A stretch of DNA of 64,000 nt from Trichoplusia ni (Eukaryota; Arthropoda; Insecta; Lepidoptera; Noctuidae). The stretch covers positions 930,001 through 994,000 of the forward strand of contig NC_039495.1 of NCBI RefSeq assembly GCF_003590095.1, given 5' to 3'. Below, in pieces: positions 53,532 through 64,000 of this stretch (position 1 is its first letter; each line of letters opens with the position of its first letter). The notes beneath the pieces were generated by a model. The model made no database searches and was not told the DNA's origin. It was given only the letters and a program-made list of their open reading frames with translations. Made by a program: the position numbers and the translations under genes.

Positions 53532-53611
53532 TTAAATGATGTAACGGTTTACTCACGCGTATTTATCAGGGTAGCCCGACTAGTTTCGGACCCAAAAGGA
53601 GTCCTTAATCA
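53532..53611 (+). mobile_element. Half copy of an inverted-repeat element
   Basis: Starting at TTAAATGATGTAACGG, this 80-base segment matches the left half of the complete element at 61776-61928. It covers the terminal repeat plus GGGTAGCCCGACTAG and the stretch ending GTCCTTAATCA. It then stops, with no right terminal repeat nearby. It is a truncated or one-ended copy. Confidence 0.8.
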
Positions 53612-53954
53612 CCAAATACTTAATGCTAAAGTTCTGAAAATATGTATTTATATCGATTTATGAAAAAGCCTGATATATGAAAAAGCCTTTGCGAGGAAGA
53701 CTGAAAGATGACAATTGCCAGTTAAATTTAAAAATCACATAGGTACGTAATTTACGCAATATAAGGGTAATGCCACAAATAATAGTTGAATTCGATAAAA
53801 AAGTCAAGTAGTGCAAGTATTTATTTTGGCTTGCCAAAAATACTCGAACCTTCTCCTCCCACATAAAATCGATTCACCTTTTCATTACATACCTCAACAT
53901 GACATCTAGTGCTGATTTTAAAAAGCTACCTGTAACGTTAACTCTGAGCGCTAC

Positions 53955-54112
53955 TAGCGCCATCTGTGCGCCACATCGTGGGTTACGTGCGAAAGTAGAA
54001 AGCTACGCTACAAACAAGTGCTCGACTCTGCCGTAACACCGTGAGCTCTAACAACTTTTCCCGCTGTGAGCGCTCTCCAAGTAGTTCAACAGGTTTTACA
54101 GAGATGGCGCTA
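53955..54112. repeat. Inverted pair of AGATGGCGC motifs
   Basis: TAGCGCCATCT at 53955-53965 and its exact complement at 54102-54112 bracket 136 bases that also contain two copies of GAGCGCT. AGATGGCGC occurs again at 57045. The motif resembles the core of CTCF-type sites and also the ends of some insect repeats, so it may be regulatory or a repeat remnant. Confidence 0.45.
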
Positions 54113-54293
54113 CTCGAAAGAAAAACGAACGGGGGACATAGCCCCGGTAAGTTATAGAATTGCATTTTGGACTTATTTAATCCGTCATGTAAGGTTGCCA
54201 ATGTTTATTTGAATGTTATAAGTATATAAGTTGAATGTTAAGTAAAGTACCTAACGTTGTTTGACTGCAACAGGATAAGCCATAACCTATGAA

Positions 54294-54328
54294 ACTTACC
54301 TGAAACAAGAATTAAATAATATTAAATT
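54294..54328 (-). other. Candidate recursive-splicing ratchet point 3
   Basis: On the minus strand, TTATTTAATTCTTGTTTCAG is followed immediately by GTAAGTTTC, with the boundary between 54300 and 54299. GTAAGT is the ideal donor. The pyrimidine tract is T-rich but broken by AA, slightly weaker than at sites 1 and 2, and TTTAAT upstream could serve as branch site. It would be used first of the three in a minus-strand transcript. Confidence 0.45.
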
Positions 54329-54675
54329 GGAATAATCGGCATGTAACAACGCTTAAATAGGAGAATTATATGGTTTAGGCTTTTAGCCTTAGGCAATTAA
54401 TTATATACCCTAATAAATACACGATTTTACTCAAAGTTTCACATTATTTTCGCATAAAAATATAAAAAACCCGAAGCGGACTACATATTTATAATGAATA
54501 AGCTGATGTAATTTAAATGAGATAGTATCACCAACAGGAAAATAACAAGTTCATAAATAAACTAAAAGGAAAATATACGATGAAATGTGATAGGATGTGT
54601 ATTTATTTAGCTAAATTTAACGTGATGATCTACGCTTGTACCAATACCACTCCGGCGATCCGAATTGTTTTAGAT

Positions 54676-54713
54676 AAAATACTACAATTATCCTAAAATA
54701 CTGCAATTATTCT
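54676..54713. repeat. 19-bp tandem duplication
   Basis: AAAATACTACAATTATCCT (54676-54694) is followed directly by a copy differing at two positions (54695-54713). Confidence 0.85.
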
Positions 54714-55578
54714 GTTATTTAATGTAAAGTTACTTTAAGACAACTTTTTTTTTCTTTTCTTTGAGTTTTTTTTCGTATCAAATACTACAAGTATGACAAT
54801 GATGTTCATTGTTTCTCATTCATTGATGGCTCCAAATGATATTTGTGAAACGGTGTATGTAAAGTTTCGGTAAAAAAGCACAAATTTGACTAATCATTAT
54901 TTGAGAATTATTCGCATTCTTTTCCAGAATCTCCACAAAAAGTGTAGCAAAACAAAAAAGACTTGAAAACCCTAAAAAAAGGTCATCAATAAACCACGGT
55001 TGATAAAACATTGACAAGAATTTGCTTATTCATGCCTCCCTAGTGTAAAAGCCAATAATGGAAACCGATTAAGCTGAAACGAAATTCCAACGGAAAGCCA
55101 AGTCTCGTTTAATTGCAGAAAAATGAATTTAGCTTAATGTGTTCATTCCAAAATTAGTCCTATCTGAAAGCATTAAAGTGCAGAATTTGTTGACCACCAT
55201 ACACTGAGCAGTCAGTATTCCCTTGAAATACAGTTGTCTTTGAAATAAACCTCTAAATACTGAATGCGTCTGGCAGAGAGTTACCTGTATCAACCAACAC
55301 ATAAGGTAAAAACCAACTTAAATGCTATTCCATAAAGTCCAGTTTACGTCATCCATGGTGTGGAAAATGTAAATGTTACCGTAACTTGGTCAGACAAATA
55401 TGAACTTTGCTGCGATAGGGTTAAGGTTTAGGCGAGGTTCGAGCAAATACAGTAAAGTAAACGTGTGAGTTGTTTGCATAATCGCAGCGTTCCATCGAGC
55501 CAGGACAATGGCGTCCATGTTTAGACCGCACTCGACTCGAATATGAATACGGAAGTCGCTGCACGCAACAGACAATCG

Positions 55579-55647
55579 CGGAATGTTCAGCTTTGTGAAA
55601 ATTTCATTAAATGATATTCATGAAAATTTCACAAAGCAAACATTCCG
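55579..55647. ncRNA. Pre-miRNA-like hairpin
   Basis: The 69-base segment folds into a stem of 9 bp (CGGAATGTT/AACATTCCG), a small 2/1 internal loop, 11 bp (GCTTTGTGAAA/TTTCACAAAGC), an A/A mismatch and 6 bp (TTTCAT/ATGAAA), closed by a 12-base loop. Size, stem interruptions and loop match metazoan pre-miRNAs better than the perfect palindromes elsewhere in the window. I do not recognise a known seed, and either strand could be transcribed. A small fold-back repeat is the main alternative. Confidence 0.35.
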
Positions 55648-55890
55648 GAGCAAAAATTATTAAGCAACAATTCTGAAGCCGCCTTTGATATAAATGGGAT
55701 TTGACCTGGCTTCCTCTTCAATTCTCGATTTGTGAGATGTTATACATTCGCAACTCTACTCAAAGTTAGTACCTATGACATCTAACTTCTTTCTTAATAA
55801 TCTACTCAGTTATCAGTTTTGCCGCTCATCTACATAAAAACATAAAATCGGGATAAATACTATGCTACTTGTTAATCTTAGTTATAATCT

Positions 55891-55973
55891 ACATAAACCA
55901 GTTCAGTAGTCTTTGCGTGGAAGAGGAACAAACATCCGTTCATACTCGTACAAACTTTTGTGTTAATAATATG
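55891..55973 (+). mobile_element. Lepidopteran non-LTR/SINE 3' tail fragment
   Basis: CAGTTCAGTAGTCTTTGCGTG followed by AGGAACAAACATCC and a tail ending TTAATAATATG resembles the common lepidopteran 3' end of the type '...TTCAGTAGTTTTTGCGTGAAAGAG...TTTATAATATTAG'. That family shape is recalled rather than aligned. Only the terminal part is present. Confidence 0.6.
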
Positions 55974-55977
55974 ATTT

Positions 55978-56243
55978 GCTGTTGCCCGCGACTTCGTCCC
56001 CGTGGGTAGAAAATATAAGTTATGTGATTGTGAAGTGATTTATTACCGGCCTGTTTTTTTCACATTTTCCATTGTATCTTCGCTCCTATAAGTCGCAGCG
56101 TGATGGTTTATAGCCTAAAGCCTTCCTCGATGAATGGTCTATTCAACACAAAAATAATTTTTCAATTTGGACCAGTAGTTCCTGAGATTAGCGCGTTCAA
56201 ACAAACAAACAAACTCTTCAGCTTTATATATTAGTATATAGAT
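55978..56243 (+). mobile_element. SINE-like element (CCCGCGACTTCGTCC family)
   Basis: The element opens with GTTGCCCGCGACTTCGTCC, continues through ATAGCCTAAAGCCTTCCTCG and GAGATTAGCGCGTTCAAACA, and ends in a TTTATATATTAGTATA tail. This layout matches the abundant lepidopteran short retroelements called Metulj in Heliconius, by memory. Clean target duplications are not evident because another retroelement tail abuts its 5' end. It is non-coding and shows several changes from the usual sequence, so it is not recent. Confidence 0.7.
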
Positions 56244-59200
56244 TAGGATGAATGTAAAAGTGGCCTCAGAGTGAAGAGCTCCCAGTATGAGAAGGATCGC
56301 AGTGACATACTCCTAAGTGACATTTTGTAATTTCCGTTCTAACGAAAACCACCTCGTCATGCAGAATGTTATAAAAGTTTCTGTCGTTCAATCACATTAC
56401 ATCAACATGAAAGGTATTTAAAATTGAGTCTGATTCTACTTAATTCTATTCATAGCAAGTCGACAGCTGCAAAACAGGTAATTTAAATAAATGTATCTCA
56501 TGATAACGGCATGTCATTTGGCAAAGAATACTCTTATTTGCTTAAGCATTCAATTTATGCTTGAATTGGAGAATACGAAGTTACATATACGTCATTAAAC
56601 ACTCTTGGGAACGAGTGTTGGAATTCTCTAGTTTGAAACAAATAACGAGTTATGAAAACGAGCTGATTGAAACAGGCTGAAAGGCGTTGATAAGGAACAT
56701 GTTATTTTAGTAAAACGAAAGAACCTTTCACCAGCGTTTTGTGTATTAAAAAAGACAGAACACCAACTGAACATCCATTAATTGGAAAACATGGAGGCAT
56801 TTTTGACAGTTTTAGTAATCCGCACTTAGAGAGATGATAAATAATAGGGTAGTGTTACAAAGACGTCATTTAGTGAAGGACGAGGGCGGGGCGGGGCGGG
56901 GGCGCGGCGGTGCCAGTCGTATTGAGGGGCTCGTTAGCGGGCAGCCAGCAGCCAGCGCCTGCATGATTAACACAAAGCTAGTCGATGTCTACATTGTTTC
57001 TGACGCGGCCAATTGATCCGCTGATCGGAGCCCTAATAAAGAACAGATGGCGCGGCTAATCACCAATTACACGAGCTCACTCGTTACAAATGACTCGATA
57101 CCGGCACTGGCTACAGTTTCACTAGATACGATACGCAACTAAAACAAATCTATGGCTTCATGTCTGATTTACTGCATGTGAGATGACGCACATGTACTTG
57201 AGAGTTGAGAGCATACTCATTACATTATTTAAAAAGATTTTTATATTTAAAAAAAATATCAAATCTGTTTTTAAATATTCCTGCTAACAATGAGCTTTCC
57301 ATAGTATGAAGAGAAATTTCTCATTGAATAAATCTGTAGGTAGGAGAAAGCCTAAAACTTTGACTATTTATCTTGCGGTAACTTGACAGCTGATTCATTT
57401 AATAGGCCCACTGTGAAGCCGACGCGAACCATATAATTTCTGCAGTGTTTTGCTTGTAAACTCTCATAACTAGTATCTTGTTGGTATGGTAATTTATAAG
57501 GTTTCTGGAAATGGTATGTAAATTCTGTTCGTATTTGTACGTAGTTTAATCAAGCCGGCGAGATTCCGGAGTTTCGGGGAAGCAAGAATAGCTCAGTAGG
57601 CGTAGATGGCGGCAAAGCCACGAAGTGACGCGTGGAAGCGCGGGAATTGATGTGGAACGTAGAAATATAGGGACGGATCAAACTGAACTGACACGAGAGA
57701 AGAAATGTGTGACGCCACTGTTACCTATTAATTTGAATAGAACGGCACACTACAATTACACCACTAAACAAAAACATACAACCAACTTCAAATAAAAACT
57801 ACTGATCCAGACTTGATGAAATGTTTATGGGACGTGACAGCTATTTCACGTTAATTTAAAAAGAATCATCCGAATCGGCTAATCCAGCCTCCTCCTTTTT
57901 CAAGTCAGTAAAAAAAGGATCTTGAGTTCATTAATAACTTATACATATAGCAAGTTCTTCCAAACTCGTGAGAATTGAGTTATTAAGACTGTCCACTGAG
58001 AAGGCAAAGTAAGTGAAGCGAATCCGGTCGCATAGCGGTGATGTGTGGTGGTCAGTTGACTGGCCTCGCACTGTTTCCGTGTCACTAAGGAGTCACGATG
58101 TGTGTAGGACGGTCAACCAGCCATGGCATGACCGCAGCATGCCCAGTTTAACCTTCACTTCAGACGGATCGATCTGCGTTGTAAACATTGAGTAGAAGAT
58201 AAACGACTGATTCTATAGTGAATAACATGTATTATCAGCAGCAATTGTTTTAAGTACTCGAATGAACTTGGACACATTATATTTACTGGTATCGAATCAC
58301 TAATGCAGCTGTAGGGTGTAAGATTATTGTTGTTTATCTGAATCAGTGTCGCAAGCTATCGATACGCTTTGTATCCTAATCCCAAGTTATTATTTAAAGC
58401 GAATGTGAGATTGGTGGTGTATTGGTACACTTATATCGTACATGCGTTAGAACAATACCGATTTAAAAAATAATTTACCAATCCAAACCTCCTTTATCAA
58501 CTAATAACAAATATAAATAAATGTAATCCTGAAAACAGGAGGCCACTGGTAAACAATCAAAACATGTACTATCAAACATTTACAGCACATTATTAATTAC
58601 ACTTTAGTTTACTGGACGATATACATTAAACGTTAATATATCACGTATGAATCGGGTTTCACGCCACATCACTCGTTACACAGTCCGCTGCGCTCACTAA
58701 AATATTTATGAACGTCCCACAGGAGTGGAGCGCCGGGACCGGAGTCATTCGTTTTCCTTCCTTATCTGAAAGAGCTCTGTCTATTCCATGCGAGCCTGGT
58801 GTGTGGGTGGGCCAAAGTGATAGGCAATACGGAAGTCGGGGATGTGTTGCATTCAAACGGTCCCACTACGAAAAAGGGTTGAAGTAATTGTATTTGGGAA
58901 AGGTTTTCCTTGCTTTTTACAATAACAGAGTCACAATATAGACAAATATTTTCGTATTAAGCATTATTATTAATGTGAAACTTCGTAAGTGCTTTTTGAT
59001 TTCGTTTGGATCAAGTGAACTTCAAATACGCTTATGACGTCAACGGTGACTGATGTGTAGGTAAATTTGTTTATATAGCATACAGGTTAACCATTTAAGT
59101 ATTGAAAGTAGTGCCTGGTGGGTCTGGTTACCTAGTATGCTAATGCACGAGAGCCGGCGGTGGCGCGGCACCAGCGCGCAGCTCCCCACGGACACACGCC

Positions 59201-61775
59201 GGCACTACAAACGAGCGACAGTGACCGATTGCCGCGTCTAGACTGCCTTGATTTTTATTGTTTCATAAGCTTCGTCACTCGGTTAATAGATTTTCGTGCG
59301 GAATTTTTGTAGCAAGACTTTTCTTCTTATTTGTATTTACGATGATCCAAATAAGCTCTCATAGAGATACGATTCGAATGGACTAAGTAATAGATGCAAG
59401 CACGGCCATAACTTTAACTTTTATAGTTAATCTAAGATTAAGTTCTATGAAACCTACTGCAGGTGTATATCTTTTAATATGCTCACATCACCAAAAGTCA
59501 AATACTACGATAAATATAGAAGCAATCACTACACACTGTTTTCCAAACATAGGTGCTGTAGGAACCTCATGAAAGTCAATGAGGCTTCCTGGACAGAGTA
59601 CACTATCACATGGCAACATTGTCCCGCCACCGACGAACTACGCATACACAGATATATTCTTGGTTGATGGAACAATGGGACAGTGTTTGACCCATGTTAA
59701 TGATACATTTGACACATCACTCTTAAATGTATACTTGTACAAACTCTTATGTTACGAATAAACGTGTACAATGTTGAGTTGTATTCGAGGGACCATCGTT
59801 TCCGTTGATGGATGTTGTGGAGGGGTAAGAACAAATACAAAAAGCCGTGCTCATAGATCACGCAGCAGCGGGCAGCAGGGACCGGTGGGTATAGCGACAA
59901 GTAGTAGAGACGGGCGTCGCTAAATCATAAGTCTGTTGACATGTGCCATGTTTCTGCTGAGAACAACGTGATGCGAAATGAATCAGTTGAAACCAAGAAC
60001 GCTTGTGGGCGATGGGGTTGCTTTTATAAACCTAAGTGAGTATAAGAACACAGTCATAATATAAAAGTAACAAGGGAAGTTACGTCATGCGAAACTGATA
60101 TTAAAACTACCTAGCTCTTGATAAATTACATCAGAGTAATTGAAATTCAATAAAGATAAAATGTACACAAAATAGATATTTTCAATTTCGTATCCTATCC
60201 AATACCTACAAGCCACGCCTCGTGACTAGCGCGGCGCGAGTAAAGCCGCGCTATTTTATAATGCCGTGAAAGCTCTCTAGCCTACTCGAGATTGCGAGAT
60301 CCGATTTGGTTCATCATATAAGCCCGCATAAGCGAACCGCAGCCCATTTCACACCGAAAATGATTATTGGTATAATCAGCTCGATTCAAACGGAATGTTG
60401 CGATAGAAACACAATATAGATTACAAAAAGAAGAATATCTTATATTCTTAGTTAAAATATACGAATCAAGTTGATTTTTGGGAAGGCTTCAAGCAGTAAG
60501 TACTTGATTATTCTCTAAGGACGACTCTAAAAGAAATATAACTCAGTAAGCAAACCCGCAATACCCACACGTTTTCTATTCAACGCTGGTTACTCCGGGA
60601 ACACGATGAAAAGTGTTATGGCTACAGAACTACGACAGATGAGCGAACGTTGAAATATTCATACATGTGCACATGCTCCACATACCTGCATGCATACACC
60701 GGCATGAGCTTGAATATCATATCTCTTGGGACTACGGACAAAACTGCACGAAGCTTGTCGTAGTAAATATACATTAAATATACTTACAATTCAAAAAAAT
60801 ACAGATGTAATTTCGTTGAAGTATTCGAAAAACAGGACTATTTTATTTTTACAGTCAATCGCGTGCACTGTTCTGTTCATAGGTAACACAAATGATTTTT
60901 TTTTCAAGGCTGATGATTATTATCCATCAAAGAGATCAGCTTAGCATTACCCTACGGTATCTACAAGAAATTCCATAAAGAGATCTAAATCCCGTAGTAT
61001 TTTGCATGCGCATCACTGTACGACATTGTTACGAGACCAATTAGTTTCTAGGATCATTAACATTGCAATCACACATGATCGCGGTTATAAACACGGCATT
61101 ATCATAAATAGTTATGACGCAGTGAAAACGATAGTTCAGTAACGTGCTAGATTTAACCGTTTGTAACAAATCCTATAAATGATAACATTACTGCACGTAA
61201 AAATAAATTGTTCAAGGATTTTTGTAAAGTAGCGTTAGATCAGATCAAGAAACGAAGATTAACTCCATACATCATACTTTCTAGAAATATCCAAAACATC
61301 AATATCATGAGAATGTAAGATGTATAAAACGCCAGTGTTTAGTGCTAATTTATATAAGGCAACAGCCGAAAAACTCTGCGACAAATCAAAGTGTCAAATA
61401 ATGGTATAAAATAGGTTGTATATGTCGGGAATTCGGGCCGGGCAAGTTGTTTAGTGGGCCATTGTAGTTGATGACGTCATTAATTCCGCGAAATTGCGAA
61501 GCCGGCACGCCTGTGACGTCACTCGCCTACACGCCGCTACCAGGGCATCATGACACACTGGACGCCGTTGCTTTAATTTTGGCTACTTTGGTAGACGTGA
61601 CACAGATAAAAATGTTAGATACCTTTGCTCCGTGTATTTTTAGACGGGTTGTAACTGGAACAATTCGGGAAAGGCCTATATCCAGCAGCGAACAGCGACA
61701 GGTTAAGTACCTAACCACCAATATTAAAAAAGCCATTTTTTCGGATAAAGCAAAGAAAAATTATTATGCCATTAA
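56244..61775. other. Gene-free stretch
   Basis: No exon is supported. A G-rich tract (56884-56912) with quadruplex potential, an AGATGGCGC motif (57045-57053) and a CG-rich island (59150-59205) are the only notable items. Confidence 0.55.
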
Positions 61776-61928
61776 TTAAATGATGTAAAGGTTTACTCAC
61801 ACGTATTTATCGGGGTAGCCCGACTAGATTCGGACCCAACCGGAGTCCTTAATCATGAGCAGACGCGGCGGGACAGTTCGACTCGCGATCCCGATAAATA
61901 CGCGTGAGTAAACCGTTACATCATTTAA
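61776..61928 (+). mobile_element. Inverted-repeat MITE-like element with 11-bp target duplication
   Basis: The 153-bp element begins TTAAATGATGTAA and ends TTACATCATTTAA. Its terminal inverted repeats extend about 39 bp (to TTTATCGGG) with two mismatches. It is flanked on both sides by TATGCCATTAA (61765-61775 and 61929-61939), an 11-bp target duplication. The interior holds GTAGCCCGACTAG and GACCCAACCGGAGTCC and encodes no protein. Long terminal repeats plus a 9-11 bp duplication recall Mutator-like elements, but the family is unassigned. The identical duplication suggests a fairly recent insertion. Confidence 0.85.
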
Positions 61929-64000
61929 TATGCCATTAAGATTTTTGTTTGAATTGTTTTTTTTATGAGCTTCAGTATTTAGTTTAATCCAACAAACTAG
62001 CTGGACACAGCTTAAAAACAAACGACAGTGGTGTGTGCATTACTTCGCTGATTCCTACGCAGACTCCTCAACATTTGCAATCCTTTTTCATTTTACAATA
62101 CTTTAACATGAATTTTCTACCCCACATATGTACATTCCTTACTTTATACTTCATAGTTTCATAGTTTTAAGGTTCTTCGCTGACAGTTGCTTTCACGGGT
62201 GACGTGGTGACAAAGATGTATCGGTTCCAGACGCGGGCACCGCTCGGCCCAGCCCCGACGCGGCCCCGCGCGGCCCTGGCGCGTCCCTGGCGGCGGGCGG
62301 AGGTCCACAAAACGCCACTCTTCATTACTGACCGCTGAGACAAAGGATCTTCTCGACCGTGAAACACCCGCTCACCGACACCTCGCTATTCCACAATAAA
62401 CCCTTTCTTTTCCTCCTTAAAAAGATACCGTCATTTCTTTTGTAATATATTCTTTGTATCCTAGATGAAAAGGAATTATCTTTAGACGTTCGAAAATGTA
62501 GACTATGTTTTGTAGTTTTCCAGATAATACCATTCGCAGACTGAATTTTTATTTGAATTTGTATTGTATAAGAAGCCATCTAACTTTACAAATGGGATGT
62601 ACCTTGCAACTTGTAAACGTAGATTGATTCACTTCAGGGCACAATTTATTTCCAACAACGACGGTTATTTAAAATTGAATATTTTTATTAGTTTAAGAGA
62701 TCACAGTCGATATTTCGGTGGCCTGATAGAATGGATGGATGTTTACGTCCCCACTTCACCGATGCGACTATAAAGCCACTCGCAATTAATACACAAAGCG
62801 TTATCGACCATCAAAGCACCACACAGTCAATAAACAAACATCGCTCAATTAAAGCATGATTTATTTTAATATGACCTTGTTATTGTCAAATGAAAACAAT
62901 CATATAAATGGCCTTAAAGCATAGATTTAGAAATTCATACAATTAGTCGTCTCAGACAGGTTTGTTGGTTTTACAGTAGTCAACAGTAGTAAAGTGCTTA
63001 TTCTCAATACGAAATGAATGAACAAACAGTAGGATATACTAAGTAAAGTATTTAACTATTTATGTTAAGCAAATGTAGCGAGCTTGTGTCAATATATCCT
63101 TAAATCAGCAGTAATTACTTTAAAACCACTTATGTAATTCTAGCAAGGAATTACAACGACGACTTATCGACAAATTTTAATAAAGATGCAAGCTTGCCAA
63201 TACAGGTGCTTTCCTCTAAACTCTAAACTTTCCATGTGATACTGTGCCCACAACCCGCTTCATCCCATAACTCAACTGCAGATCCAATTTGGTCGTTTAC
63301 TTGGTTGATAAAAGTAATAATATGTGTGCGGGGAGCTCGGTGCGTCTGATCTCAAACAACTGCCTCGATTCCACGGTTACTTTGTAGCCGCGCGCGGCGC
63401 CGGGGAAATATTGCTTTACGACCACATGCATAAATAATACAACGTTCATTATTTCTAAGGGCAACGCTATATTGCCTTCTCTACTTTAAATAAAGGTAAA
63501 CTCCCTTAAGAAATGAATTACAAGATTAAAGTACTCTGTTTTAAAGCAATCTTTCGCACACATTTTTGCGATAAAAGTACTTATGTTTTTTTATGACTAT
63601 GGTCAGTACCAGTTGCAATGGCTGTAAAATTGTTCAACCAGACATTATTGTACAGTTAAAATAAAACGATGTTGATTTTATTAGAACATAACTGTATAAC
63701 CCTTATCGGGGTCGATTTTACAAGTTGTAAATAACGGGCAGAGCTCTCGGAACCTACATGATTTTCATTGCTCTATACTCGCAGTTAATTGTGTAAATGA
63801 GCCATCCGAATTTCATCTGAAACTGATTAGTGAAACGAGCTTGTTTGTTTATACAATTACGGTGTAATGTTTATCTTAGGATTAATGTTAGCAATAACTT
63901 GCGTAATTGAGCGGGTGCCGGGCGGGGGCAGGGCGGGTGTCGGGCGGGTGTCGGGCGGGTGATGGGTGAGACTTAACTAGCATCATCGCACTTTGTTGAG
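61929..64000. other. Gene-free stretch to the window end
   Basis: No exon is supported. A CG-rich island at 62220-62300 gives open frames on both strands, including a plus-strand frame after CGCTGACAG (62184), but nothing recognisable. The far end carries the 11-bp minisatellite listed separately. Confidence 0.55.
63931..63962. repeat. 11-bp G-rich minisatellite
   Basis: The unit GGGCGGGTGTC is present at 63931 and 63942, with a partial copy at 63953. Related G-rich units start from about 63911. Regular G3 runs give strong quadruplex potential on the plus strand. Confidence 0.85.

Larger units (their letters stand above)
53612..55578. other. Gene-free stretch with small duplications
   Basis: No exon is supported. 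It contains a direct repeat TATGAAAAAGCCT (about 53659 and 53677), an 11-bp inverted pair TAGCGCCATCT (53955) / AGATGGCGCTA (54102), ratchet site 3, and a 19-bp tandem pair at 54676-54713. The remainder is A+T-rich and featureless to me. Confidence 0.55.

Noticed and set aside
62167..62367. CG-rich open frames on both strands at 62.2 kb
   Set aside because: Arg/Ala/Pro-rich on both strands, as expected from a CG island. No family resemblance and no paired splice sites.

Overview
This window looks like nuclear DNA of a lepidopteran insect (moth or butterfly). It is A+T-rich and almost entirely non-coding, with short CG-rich islands. It carries two repeat families I recognise from Lepidoptera: a short Helitron beginning TCTAATATATAAAATTC and ending CTAG, and a SINE-like element beginning CCCGCGACTTCGTCC. 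I cannot name the species.

Only two genes can be supported. The first is a compact minus-strand protein gene at about 28.07-29.2 kb. Two clearly coding exons (28995-28758 and 28617-28359) join in phase across a 140-base GT-AG intron. A start codon in a good context (28951), a possible 7-codon last exon (28241-28221), an AATAAA signal (28073-28068) and a possible 5' leader exon ending at 29062 complete a model of 157 residues. The product has an N-terminal hydrophobic segment and a short cysteine-rich stretch. I do not recognise its family. The second gene is a complete tRNA-Ala(AGC) on the plus strand at 51867-51939, with a T6 Pol III terminator.

The most interesting signal is three fused splice-acceptor/donor sites, all on the minus strand, near 523, 18128 and 54300. 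Each is a pyrimidine-rich tract followed by CAG|GTAA, the arrangement of the recursive-splicing 'ratchet points' known from very long Drosophila introns. I found no comparably strong site on the plus strand. They suggest that most of the window is one or more giant introns of a minus-strand gene whose exons are mainly outside it. The 28-kb gene would then be nested in that intron, or its two exons would be internal exons of the large gene.

By region: 1-17.6 kb is gene-free, with ratchet site 1, a 28-bp-arm hairpin, homopolymer G and C runs and CG-rich minisatellites. At 17.6-18.2 kb a 30-bp perfect palindrome, a CTCF-like site, a second hairpin and ratchet site 2 lie within about 530 bp. 18.2-28 kb is gene-free. 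28-29.3 kb holds the protein gene. 29.3-51.8 kb is gene-free except for a Helitron at 32.8 kb and short tandem repeats. 51.9 kb has the tRNA. 53.5-56.3 kb holds a half copy of an inverted-repeat element, ratchet site 3, a pre-miRNA-like hairpin and two adjacent retroelement tails. 56.3-64 kb is gene-free except for a complete inverted-repeat element with an 11-bp target duplication at 61.8 kb and an 11-bp G-rich minisatellite at 63.9 kb.
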